From contig JAEHOE010000071.1 of assembly GCA_016858145.1 (NCBI GenBank), positions 1-64,000 on the forward strand: 64,000 nt of DNA, read 5' to 3'. Made by a program: the position numbers and the translations under genes. Below are positions 48,326 through 59,857 of this stretch, piece by piece. This DNA is from Edaphochlamys debaryana (taxonomy: Eukaryota > Chlorophyta > Chlorophyceae > Chlamydomonadales). Each line of letters begins with the position of its first letter. The stretch's first letter is position 1. A model generated the notes under the pieces. The model was not told the DNA's origin. It did not search any database and worked only from the letters and a program-made list of their open reading frames with translations.

Positions 48326-50553
48326 TCACGCGGGCCCGCTCCGCTCCAGCAGGAATACGTTGCCCTTATTGTCCCGCCCCACGCGCCAGGCCCCCAGCTC
48401 CCGGGGCTGCGGGTCCAGGTAGGAGATGTCCAGGTGGCCCTCGGGGTTGAAGATGGAGAGCAGCAGGGGGAGGGTGGCCTCAAAGATCTTCTGGAGCTGG
48501 GCGGGCTTCTGCGGGGTGGGGGGAAGAGGGAAGATGGGGATTTTCTTTTGAGCGTCTTGTAGGTGTCAGTGCAAAGGGCAGGGGTGAGCGGCGTTCGCCC
48601 TGGACCTTCCTGGACCTGGCAACCCCTCCACACCCATCCCCCTCCCGTCCCCCCTCTTGCCTCCCGCTTGCCCCCCCTCTTGCCTCCCTCCCCCGCTCCC
48701 CACCCCTGGTACCCACCAGGGCCGAGTCCAGGTACGTGATCCCCTCCCCCCTCCCCTCTACCCCCTCTTGCCTCCCTCCCCCCCTCCCCCCCCCACACCC
48801 ACCAGGGCCGAGTCCAGGTACGTGATCCCCACCCGCGTGGGGGACTCCACGGCGTACTGCGCCCGAATGGCCAGGTCCCCCTTGATGGCGGACAGGCCGG
48901 TGACGGAGAAGTCAATGCGGTTGACCTGAGGGGGGGGGTTAGGGGGGTTGTTTGTTGCGGAGCGAGCTCGCGCCGACGCCAGGGAAACTTTGCATGGATA
49001 GTTGCATGGCTAGGGGGGGACGGCCGTTAGGAGTACGGGGTAGGAGGGGGCGCAGGCGTGGTTCTCCCTCTCTACATCCCTCCCTCTCCTCCCCCTACAA
49101 CTTCCCGCTCTCTCCCGCCCTTGTGTGTGACCTCCTGTCCTCGCTCTCCACCCCAGCCCCCCCACCGCCAGGCTGTTCGACGTGTCGACATGGCTGGTCC
49201 CTTCCCCGTACCCAACCTCTTGCCCCCTTCCCCCCTCCCCTCTATCACTTCCGTACCCTCCCCTCGCTCCCCCCCCTCACCGCCAGGTTGTTCGCCGTGT
49301 CGATGTTCTGAATGAAAGCGCCCAGCTTTACAAACTCCCGCAGACCCAGCTTGGTCTTCTTGGCACCCTGTCAGGGGGCGAGGGGGAGGGAGGGTAGAGG
49401 TGAGGTCAAGGGGGAAGGGGAGAGGGACAGAGCGGGAACGGGCAGGCCCAGCTTGGTCGTCTTGGCACCCGGCCAGGGGGGGGGGGTACCCGGGGACCAT
49501 ACCGGGAGGTCGCACCCGGGGACCATACCGGGAGGTCGCACTCCGCGCCCGGCCCCATCTAGCGCCAGCCCATGGCCCCCCAATCGAGGGCCGGCCCTCG
49601 CCACGCGCCACCTCGCGCTGGGGCTCATCGGTCCCAAGCGAGGGCTCTGAGCACGTGCATGTTAAACCTTGGGATAGTACGGGCGATGGAGTGAGGGCCG
49701 GGTCTGGTTGTCTGACGCAGCTGGCTGGCCGCGGCCACACACCGCAAGCCCCTCATGGCCCTTAAGCCCCGATAACCCATCAACCGAGCAAGAACCCCAG
49801 GCCCTCAAAGCCTCAATATCGGTCACGTGCGCTGACGGCTTCGCCAGCCCCACCGAAGGGGGGGCCCAAACCCCTGGGATGCACCGACGGCCCGGCGCAC
49901 CACACCATCACCCCGCGTCTCAGCACGGTTCCCAGATAAAGAACTCTCCGCAACTGCAGTATTCCTTCAAGTTGGGTTGTGGCACGGCTCAGGTTCCAAG
50001 GGTCATGGCGGTCCGGTGGTCGGGGGCTGCGGGGTCGCCACCGCCACACACACCGCCGCTGGTGCCCCCGGCACTTGGCCCCGGCCCCCGGACGCGCGCG
50101 GCTCACGGTGATGGTGATGGTGGAGTAGAGCAGGCGCCAGTCGCCGTTTACAGGCGACAAGTCGGCGGTCGGCGCGGCGTGGGTGTTGTGCTGCTCCAGC
50201 TCGCTGATAAGCGCGAGGATGCGGGCCTTCTTGGCCGCCTGCACACGCCACCAGCGCCCGTCAGCGGTCGCGTTGCATCAAGTGGTGCATACTGATGGTG
50301 TAGCAGCACGCACCGGCACGCCAAAGATGCCCCGGTCAAGGCCTTCCAAAGTGCTCAACAATTCCTTCTTCAGCTCCGCCGGCCCAGCTGGACGCGCTGG
50401 CTCAGCTACTGCTACAGCAGAAGCTACGAAGCCATTGGTAGAAGAGAATGCGACGTGGGAGCGTCGCGCCGCGCAGAGCGTCGCTGAGTGGCGTGCAGCG
50501 ACGCGCGGGTTCGCTGCCCCGCGCGTAGTTGAAGCTTGTAGGCAGCCACGCAT
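48326..50553 (-). CDS. FBN5: Plastid fibrillin / PAP-family lipid-associated protein (FBN5-like)
   Basis: Fibrillins are plastid lipid-binding proteins; the FBN5 type supports plastoquinone synthesis. Five exons (50314-50553, 50107-50238, 49281-49367, 48803-48925, 48326-48508) splice in phase 0 throughout to 254 residues. Residues 1-45 are a chloroplast transit peptide (Arg/Ser/Ala-rich, for example [20 protein letters not shown]). The PAP core shows [65 protein letters not shown]-like [13 protein letters not shown], and the diagnostic end [18 protein letters not shown] ... [16 protein letters not shown]. The length is normal for the family. The FBN5 assignment rests on the [13 protein letters not shown] and GRDNKGN motifs and is less certain than the family. 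It is divergent from DDX1, with 242 bp between starts. Confidence 0.9.
49478..49548. repeat. 27-bp tandem duplication in fibrillin intron 2
   Basis: A unit containing CCCGGGGACCATACCGGGAG and GTCGCA occurs twice back to back, within the intron between exons 50107-50238 and 49281-49367. Confidence 0.85.
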
Positions 50554-50795
50554 TGTGTTGAGCCTACAGGGCGGTGTGGGTCGCGCTTGTTTGGATGTGC
50601 GCTCGACCGGTTGATGAAAGCGGAGCGCGCAGCAAAATAGCTATTGCCCGTGTGCCACTGCAATTGTACAAAGTGAAGAGCACTTACAGACAGTGCAAAG
50701 GGAGGAGGCACACCCTTCTTGGCACGCTGCTGGGCCCTACTGCATTGCGCGCGATCACAGAGAGCAAGACTTCCGGACTCGCTTAACCAGATGCA
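50554..50795. promoter_or_regulatory. Short bidirectional promoter between fibrillin and DDX1
   Basis: Only 242 bp separate the two divergent start codons, so both transcripts must start within or very near this stretch. It is distinctly less GC-rich than the flanking exons. I could not identify a convincing TATA box for either gene. Confidence 0.55.
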
Positions 50796-53700
50796 ATGAG
50801 CGCCTTCTCCGAACTCGGGGTGGCCCCCGAGCTGGAGAAGGCGGTGGAGGAGCTCGGATGGGGGTGAGTTGCGGGCATGTGCAGCACCCGACACCCGCGT
50901 GCTGGTCATTTCCCCTCACCAGAGCGCCACAGCATCATCCACGGGGCTCCTGACTAGCTTCTGGGGCCCTGGTAAAGCGCAGTAGGGCCCACGCGACCGT
51001 GCCATCTTGGGCCCCGCCCTCCCGCCCATTCCCTCCCGCAGCTTGCCCACGCCCGTCCAGGCGGAGGCGATCCCGCTCATCCTGGGCGGAGGTGACGTCA
51101 TGGCGGTAGGTGGCGGAAGCTGCTGTTACGGCAGTCCAGCTTCGGGAATGACGGCACTGGTGGGCCCCCACCTGGGGATGGCTGGTGGCCGGATCCCACG
51201 CCTGGAAGGCACCGTTGGGCTGGTGGATGTTATTGCTGCAACCTCAAAGCGGGGTGGGGGCCACGGCGGGCGGGGAGTTTGGCAGGCAGTTACTCGACTA
51301 CCGCTACCTTACTGCGGTGTCGGTCAAGGATATTCAGGCTCATTTTCCGGGACTGCGTGTGGGGGCCCTGTGAGGCAGTGGGGCCTCAACTCTTGAAGGC
51401 TCCTTCGGGGCGGGTCGGGGGGCCTGAGGAGCCGGGTGTGGGGCTGCTCGCATGAGCCTGGGAGTCTCAGGCGCGGTGATTAGCCGGCCGGCCTTAGATA
51501 CGGAACCGAAAGCCCGAGGAAACCGAAGCCCGACCGCCCATCCCGAACCCGTTACGTTTGTGTCGCCGCTGGAGCCGCGTCGGAGCCGTAGGAGGCTGGG
51601 TGTGTTCCGGGGCGAGTCGAGGCCGGGAGTGGCCAATGGGCTGTCGGTTGAGATGTGGAGGGCGTACAGCCGCTGCCATGGGCAGATGCCCTGGACAGGG
51701 TCAATGTGGTGGTGTGAGAGAGCCGAAGGGCCCGGGTCGGGTGCTGAGTGCTGAGTGTGCGAGCCGAGCCTTGTACCGCCATCCCCTGACCGCCCCCGAC
51801 CGCCCCTCTCCCCGCCCCCTCCCTCGTGACGCAGGCCGCAGAGACCGGCAGCGGCAAGACCGGGGTGGGTGCTGCGGGGTCCCTTGAGGGGCAGGGAGAG
51901 GGCAGGGTTATTGGGTCCTGGGCCTATCCCATGGGCCTATCCGGAGGGAGGGAGGAAGGGTGGGAGGGTGCTTGCCTGCTTTGGGGCCATAGGGGGTGGG
52001 AAGGGAGGGACGAGGGAGCACAGGATAACGGTCCGTGATGTGGCCGTAGCGTGTGAATTTGGCAGGGTCGATGTTGCCCCGTCCTGCCCAGTTCCTCCCA
52101 ACCACCTGTTTTCCCTCACCTCCCCCCCGCAGGCCTTTGCGATCCCCGTGCTCCAAATCGTGCACGAGACGCTTCGCCACCGCGCCGCCAGCGGCGGCGC
52201 CGCCAGCACCAGCGGCCGCGGCGGCGGCGGCGGCGCCTCCGCCGGCGGCGCCGCCAGCCCCGCCGCCAGCTGCGTGCTCAGCACCGAGGACCGCGACCCC
52301 CACCTGGCGGTGTCCCCGGATGGGCTCATGGCGCAGAGCCGGTCGGAGAAGGCGTGGGGCGGCGGGCGGGCGGGTGTGGGTGTGCTGGCGTCGAGTGGGG
52401 CCAAGGTCTACTACGAGGTGAGGGGGGGGCAGGAGCGAGTTAGGGGAGGAGCGGGGAGGGGAAGTGGCGAGGGGGCGGTCGGTCGTGGGGGTGGTGACGT
52501 CGAGTGGGGCCAAGGTGTACTATGAGGTGAGGGACAAGGGGGTGAGGGAGGGGTGAAGTTGCTCTGGGGATCAGGGTGGTGGGGGACGGGGAGGCGCGGG
52601 GGATGGAGGGCGAAGGGGAGTGCCAGGGGGCGGGCGAAAGGGAACCGGCGCGTGCGGGGCTGCTGTGCTGCGACGAGACGAGGGCGTGGGGGATGGCATA
52701 GAGAGGGGGTCACAGGGGGAGAGGAGGGGAGGAAGGGCGAAGGGAGGACCAGGAAAGGGAGGGAAGGCGAAAGAGGGCGGGCGAGTACAGGACTGCGGTG
52801 CCGGCCCAACGCTAGCTTCTGGCAGGTACGGGGGTTGCACGCTGCGGTTATTTGCCCTCTCCCTCCCTCGTCCCGCCAGGTGACGGTGACAGACGCTCCC
52901 CCTTCCTCCCCTTCCCTCCTCCCCCCCCTGTCAGGTCACAGTCACAGACGAGGGCCTCAGCCGGTTGGGGTGGTCCGCCGCCACCGCCGCCCTGGATCTG
53001 GGTACGGACAGATTGGGGTTCGGGTACGGCGGTACGGGCAAGAAGAGCCACCAGCGCCAGTTCGACGCGTACGGAGAGCCGTGAGTACGGAGCTGTCGAT
53101 GTACGGGATGCAGGGTGAAGATTCTCATCGGTTCTCTGGCTTGCCGGCAGCCCCGCTTCCGGTAATGCCCAGTAGTTAGTTTCCAGCATTGCCCAGCAAA
53201 TGCCTCCCCCCACCTTGGTGTTTCCCTCGACCCTCAACCTCGACCCTACAAAAGGAACAAAAAGTCCCCCGACCCCTGGTACTCGTGTCGACCCTCAGAA
53301 GAATTTAAAGTCCTGCAGTTTTAAGCTGCATATGAACTCGCCCCCTCCCCCACGCCCCGGCTGCCCCCCCCTTGCCCCTAGGTTCGGACTCAACGACGTC
53401 ATTGGGTGTGCCCTGGACTGCGGCCCGGGCGGCGGCGTGTCCTTCACCAAAAACGGAAGGGACCTGGGCCGGGCCTTCGACCTTCCCGCGAACCTGCAGA
53501 CTCAGGTGGGGGCCGGGGGTGTCGGGGGGGGAACGTGTGTGTATGGGCATGCCGTGTGGGTTCACGTGCGCGTGGGACCTGGGCCGCGCCTTCGACCTCC
53601 TCCCGAACCTGCAGACGCCGGGAGACGTCCCCATCTACCTCAACCCAACCGCCCGATGCCCATGCGTCTTCTTGCCCGTAACCGTCCCCGTAACCGTACC

Positions 53701-56700
53701 CGTGATCCTCGTAAACCTGCCGTACGCACAGGTTTTCTTCCCCGCCATCTGCCTGAAGAACGCCGAGGTGGCCCTCAACTTTGGCGCGGGGGCCCTCGCA
53801 CACGCGCCCCCCCCCGGCTTCCTGCCCCTCGCCAGGGCCCCCGCCCCCTGGCTGGTGGCTGCGGGGGTAGCGGCGGCGCCGGCAGCTGCAGGTGCGTGGC
53901 GTGAAGTGCGTGACATGACGTGCGTGACGTGACGTGCGAGGCGTGCGGTCGCATGTTGTCTTGACTTCTTATAGGCATGTAGCATGGGCTTCAGGCGGGG
54001 CTTAGTTGTGCGACTGGTAACTGAATGGGATGCGGATCCCGGCTCCATGCGACCCGCAGGATCCACGGCCTCGGGCGCGCGCAAGCCCGTCTGCCTGATC
54101 CTGGAGCCCGCCAAGGATCTGGCCGAGCAAACCGCCAACTGCTGCGTGGAGTACGGCAAGCACCTGGCGGCGCCCGCCGTCAAGACGGCCCTGTTTGTGG
54201 GAGGGGTGGACGCGGCACCGCAGGCAAGGGGGGTGGGGGGGGGACTGAGGGGGAGGGTGGGAAACGATGAAGCGGGATGAGGGGGGCATTACCAGCTTCT
54301 GACCCTGCCCCGCCCACCGCATCTGGATCTAAATCTGGATCTCAGATCAAGCAGCTCCGTGACGGCGTGGACATCGTGGTGGGCACGCCCGGTCGCGTGA
54401 TTGACTTTGTGGAGAGCGGCAAGATCACCCTGGACCAGGCAAGGGGGGGGGGGGCTGGCAAAGGGAGAGGGGAGGCAAAAGGGTGGGGGGGAGGCAAAGG
54501 GGTGGGGGGTTAGCAATGGGGGTCAGGGCACAGGGTCGCTATCCACCCAACCTGTTTCCGAGCATTCGTACTCCCTCCCTCCGCCGCCACTTATCCCCGG
54601 TTTTCCTCCCATCACGTGTCGTACAGATCCGTTTCTTCGTACTGGACGAGGCGGACCGGTGAGGGGGGGCAGGGGCGTGGAGGGGAGGGGCCCGGCCAGC
54701 TAGGGCCTGAACGCAAGCAGCTCTGCCTCCTGCCTCCTGCCTCTTGCCTCCTGCCCCCGGTGCCGCCGAGTCCGGTGTGTGCAACGGAACGGGAACGCTG
54801 GCTGGGTCCCCCGCACGGTCTCCCTTGTCCCCAAGCGTGTCCCCAGCTACGTACACCACCCCCACCCCCCCACCTCAGGCTGATCGCTGACAACCCGGAT
54901 GTCGTAACCAAGATCTACAGCCGCCTGCCCAAGGGGGGCACGGGGGTAAACCGGCTGCAGGTGAGATCCCGGATCCAGGTCCAGATTCTGGAGGAGGGTC
55001 CAGGAGGCTCCAGGAGGGTGCGGGGTGGAGCCGGATGCCCCCTTCTTCCATGAGTCTCCCACCCCCCCACCCCACGCTGCCCAGCCCACCCCTCCTCCCC
55101 CTCTCCTCCCCCTCCCCCTCCCCTCCCGCCCCTCCCCTCCCCCACCTGTCAGGTCCTCATGTTCTCCGCCACCCTCCACTCCCCCGAGGTGAAGGACATG
55201 GCGGCGCGGATCTGCGTCAATCCCATCCTGGTGGATCTCAAGGTATGGCGTGGGTTTATGATCCAGGGGGTGATACTCGATCTGGATCTCGAGCTTGCGG
55301 GGGATCTGACATCTTTTTGGGGTTTGGGCCGGTTATCCTAACCGAGTTCGACCGCCTTACTAAGGGTGCCCGGCCGGTTATGCCACGTGATCCACCCGCC
55401 AAAAGCATCGCCCCACTCCACCCCGCGCCCCCCATTAAAGCGAAAATGGCGTGGCCACGCATTCCACGCATTGAAACGACCGCCCCCCTTTCCCCCCCCC
55501 TTTCCCCCCCCCCCTTTCCCCCCCTTTAAAACGACTGCCCCCTCCCCCCCTGCTTTCTGTTGCCCCCAGGGCAAGGACTCTGTGCCGGAGACGGTGGACC
55601 ACCTGCTGGTGGGGGGGGGGGGGGAGGCAAGTGGGGGGGAGGCAAGAGGAGGGGGGGGGCAAGTGGGGGGGAGGAGGCGAGGGGGAAGATTGATGCCTCG
55701 TGGACCACCTGCTGGTGTGTCGGGGGAGGGGGGAGTCAAGGGGGGGGGAGGCAAGAGGGGGGGAGGCAAGCGGAGGGAGGAGGCAAGGGGGGAGGTTGAC
55801 GCCTGGTGGACCACCTGCTGGTGGAGGGGGGGAGGGGGGCAGGGGGGGATGGCAGAGAAGGGGGAAAAGGAGAAGGCAAAGGGGCGAAGGACAGGTGGGG
55901 TTGGGAAGGATGGGGGGGGGGGGTTGACGCCCTACTCGTTGGGACGGGTCGCGTCAACCCATGCCCAAACTCGAGTTCGGTGTCGACGCACTGGGCCCCC
56001 TTCACCCTCTCCTCCAACCCCTCTGATCCTCCCCCCCACCCAGGTGTCAGTGGACCCGCGCACAGACATGAGTTGGCTCCAGTCCAAACCCGAGGTAAGG
56101 GGGGGGAAGGGGGGCCTGGGGTTAGGCAGTACGGTTTGGGACGACTTATGCTTCCCTGGCGTCGGCACGATCCCGCTCAGCAACAAACACCCCTACTCCC
56201 CCCCCTCCCCTCCCCTCCTTTCCCCCAACCCACTAATCCGCCCCCCCTTCACCTCTACCCCCCCCCCCCTGACAGGTCTTCACGGACGCCGCCCACGCGC
56301 TGGACCGCATCGGCCCCTCCCCCTCACATTCTCCCTCCCCCCCTAACCCCCCCCTGACAGGTCTTCACGGACGCAGCCCACGCGCTGGACCGCATCGGAC
56401 CCAACGTGGCCTCCCCCGAGTGCCACTCGGAGGGCACCAAGAGGCTCAAGCAGCGCCTGCTGCAGGTGCGTGCTGCGCCGTGCAGTGTGCTGTGCTGTGT
56501 GCTGCGCCGTGCTGTGTGCTGCGTGCTGTGCTGCGTGCTGTGCTGCGTGCTGCGCTGTGGCGTGCTGTGCTGCGGAGTGCCGTGCGGCGTGCGGTGGCGA
56601 GCTGTGCGGTACTCCTTGTGTGGAGAGGGAGGATGCGGCCTGTGTCGTACTCAATCAGGATCCTGGGTCCCGGTTCCTGACCCCCATGCAGCGCCTGATC

Positions 56701-59700
56701 GACGCCATGAAGATGGATCAGGCGCTGATCTTCTGCCGTACGAACTACGACTGCGATCAGCTGGAGCGCTTCCTGAACGCCCTGGGGGCAGGGGGCGACG
56801 GGGGGGGACGGGCCTTCCGGGGCAAGAAGGAGAGCGGCAAGGAGAGCCCCTACAGGTGAGCGGGCCCTCGGACCTTGGTCCTGTGGAGAGAGAGAGAGCC
56901 GAGAGGTGTTACACAGGCTGATGTGGGTCCTGTGGCGTGGGTAGATAGGGGATCTGCCGTAATCGCAATCGTAGTCTTTGTGCGCAGGGTACAGCATTGC
57001 TAACTCCACGGTACTGCAACAGCAAGCGCCTACCAGCTCTGAATCCTCGCCCCCTCCCTGACTCGCCTTGCCTCCCGCGCTGCTGCCCCGCTGCCGCAGC
57101 TGTGTGGTGCTCGCGGGCGCGCGCAGGTGAGCGGGAGGCTCACACCCCTGGGCGCATTCGCCGCATCGCCCGGCTTCCCCCACCCCCCCTTCCATTGCTG
57201 CCTTGCCCTCCTCCCCCGATGCGGATTGGCTCCGCTGGTCCCGGGGCTGGCCCTTGGTCCTTGCCCCCGCCGATGACTAATCATTGGCACCCCCCGCCTG
57301 CTGATGACTAATTGCAACCACCCGTTCCAGCCCTTCCTTCACGCACCCCACGCAGTATGGACGAGCGCCACACCGTCCTATCGGCCCTCCCGCACCCCCT
57401 GCCTCCACAACCAACTCCTTAACTGCCTGCCGCCACCCTCCCTAACTCCCAACCGTCTCGCAGCATGGACGAGCGCCGCGCCGCCCTGTCGGCCTTCAAG
57501 GAGGGGGACGTGCGGTTCCTCATCTGCACGGATGTGGCGGCGCGGGGCATCGACATCAAGGCAAGCCGTGGTTGGGGTGGTGGTGGTGCGCGTGTGGTGA
57601 TTGGGATGCGCTGGCGTTAGCGCTACAGCTAGACTTGCCTCACCTCCTACGCGTGCAAGACATGACTGGACTAGACCACCTCTCACGTGACATGACAAGA
57701 CATGTACTGCCCGGACCGCACGTCACATGTACTGCCTGCATCTTGCAGGAGCTGCCGTACGTCATCAACATGACGCTGCCGGACAAGAGCGAGGACTACA
57801 TCCACCGGGTGAGGCCCAGCACGGGTCCGGCACGGGCCCAACAGGGCCTGGCACGGGCCCAGCCACCTCTGCCATCCCTCGCGGTCGTTACAAAAAGGCC
57901 GTATGCTTGCTGCGTAAGACCCTGCGTGCTGCCTCCTCCCACCCTCCCGTTGCTCTCGCGACCTCCCTGCGTGCCCCCACCCCCCACCCCCCCGCCCGCC
58001 CCCAGATCGGCCGCGTGGGGCGGGCCGACACCATGGGGCTCGCCATCAGCTTCGTGTCGCAGGTGGGAGTTGGCGGTTGGCGGTTGACCGTTGGGGGTTG
58101 GTTGTTGAGGATTGGCTGGGGGCTTGCAAGCTCGCAAGGTCCTGACGGATGGCCACACACCAACCCGCTGTGCCCCGACTGCCACCCCCCCCCACACACA
58201 CACTCCCAACCCAACCCTGCCCCCCAGGTCCCCGAGAAGGTGTGGTACTGCTCCGTCAAGGGGCTCAAGCCCTGGCTGGCGCCGGACGCATCCAACACCA
58301 AGACCAACGACAAGGGCGGGCACACCATCTGGTGCGAGGGTGGGGGTGGGGGTGGGGGCGAGGAGAAGGAGAGGGGGCGGTGTGGTGGGTCGTGCTGAGG
58401 TCAGGCAATACAGACACAGGCACGTCATCTTCAGCCGTACAAGAATACGGTAAGGGCACCAGTGTTGCACTACGACGTACGGTATCTGGCAACCGACCTG
58501 TTGTACGTTGTCGTACGGCACACACGTGTGCAGGTACGACGAGAAGGAGCTGCTGGGCGCCATCGAGGCGAGGCTCGGCCGCTCCATCCCTGCCATGAAC
58601 GACGACTTCAGCCTGCCGCAGGTACGACAGTACGGCCGTACAGCACCAACACGCACGCCTCGAGCACACACACTGCGCACACTGTGAAGCTCGGTGATAG
58701 AACCCATGATGCGAAGCGAACGCTATTGCTTCGTCTGTCCTACCCTCCCTGCTTCCCCAGGACCTGGCGGAGCGGCTGGCGGCTGCGGGGGACAAGTACG
58801 GTCAGCAGCGGGGCGGGGGCGTCAGCAAGGAGGTGCGCGCGTGGACGCGGGTTGGAGTGGGGTTTGGGTGGGCAGGAGCCTGTCTAACAGTCCAATCGCT
58901 CCTAGTCAGGCCCCTAGCCAGGCAGGGGCGGAGAGTCTTGAGTGGGGTCTGGGTTGGGTAGCATGCCCAACAGGGTTCGGCAGGGGGGTAGCCATAACTT
59001 TCGGGGCGTCCCAGAACCTCTTCCCTTCCCCCACGGGCATGCAACCGAAGCCGGGCTCCGCCCGGCCGGAATCCTTTCGGGCCCCCCCGGAGCCCCGCCA
59101 TAACCGTTTCGGGGGCTCCGCTGTGCGTGCTGGTTACTTCAGCGGCCCTTGCCGTGTTGCGCAAGTGATAGGAGTATGTAAGGGGGACAAGGCAAACCCA
59201 GGATGACCTGGAGACAGAAAGCACGCTTGCTACAAGCCCATATAGGCCTTCCTCTTGGGCGGCATGGCTGTAGAGACCGTGTCTATGCGTGCACTTTTTG
59301 ATATAAGCTAGGAGTAAGGAATGAAGAGTGTGGGAATATATTTGGGAGCCGCTTGCAGCGCGAGGGTGGTCAACACTGCGGGCCCCGCAACCGACCCCTT
59401 CACCCCTGAAATTCTCTTCGGGGCCAACCGGAGCGGGCGGGCCGGCCCTGCGGAGCGGCACGGTCCGCGTGCCCAAACCCGCAATCTTAACGTTTTCGGG
59501 GCCCGAACGGGGTGTAGAACCCTGCCTGAATTTTCATCCTCGGGCATTGCCCAAGCTGTAGGCCTCATCCCCCTCTCGACGTTCTCGTCAATCCCGCTGC
59601 CGTTTACCCGCTCTCGCACCCGTCGCTCACCGGCGACGCGATCCTTCGATTTCCCACAGCCCTTCCTACCCTTGCCGGGCTTCATCCCGCCCTTGTCCCC

Positions 59701-59857
59701 CCCCCCTACTCCCCCCCCTCCCCCCCACCCCCCCTGTCAGGTCTCGGAGCACCTCGAGGCCATCGCCCAGAACGTGCAGCACCTGGCCTCCCTGGAGTGG
59801 TCGGTGCAGACGTCCTTCCTGCGGCTCAAGCAGCGCTGGCAGAGCGCGCAGGGCTGA
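50796..59857 (+). CDS. DDX1: ATP-dependent RNA helicase DDX1 (DEAD box with SPRY insert)
   Basis: DDX1 unwinds RNA in tRNA ligation, 3' processing and RNA-DNA hybrid repair. Twenty-four exons: 50796-50863, 51042-51105, 51835-51864, 52133-52417, 52935-53080, 53382-53505, 53732-53891, 54060-54223, 54346-54438, 54627-54658, 54879-54960, 55153-55242, 55570-55608, 56044-56094, 56361-56465, 56692-56855, 57100-57126, 57464-57560, 57749-57808, 58006-58062, 58228-58331, 58534-58621, 58761-58832, 59741-59857; 772 residues in phase. Motifs: [12 protein letters not shown] (Q motif), [10 protein letters not shown] (45-54, Walker A on its own 30-bp exon), the SPRY domain between motifs I and Ia ([27 protein letters not shown]), [53 protein letters not shown] and YIHRIGRVGRA. 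The SPRY insert is specific to DDX1. The introns after exons 8, 9 and 18 have GC donors. Confidence 0.97.
56466..56605 (+). repeat. TGCTGTGCTGCG low-complexity tract in DDX1 intron 15
   Basis: Starting at the donor site, about 130 bp consist of degenerate GTGCTG/CTGCGC/CTGTGC words. The tract resembles the one in NBS1 intron 1. Confidence 0.8.

Noticed and set aside
55570..56046. Additional DDX1 exons at the repeated ACCACCTGCTGGTG sites
   Set aside because: Joining them breaks the frame; the family alignment needs only the first copy followed directly by VSVDPRTD.
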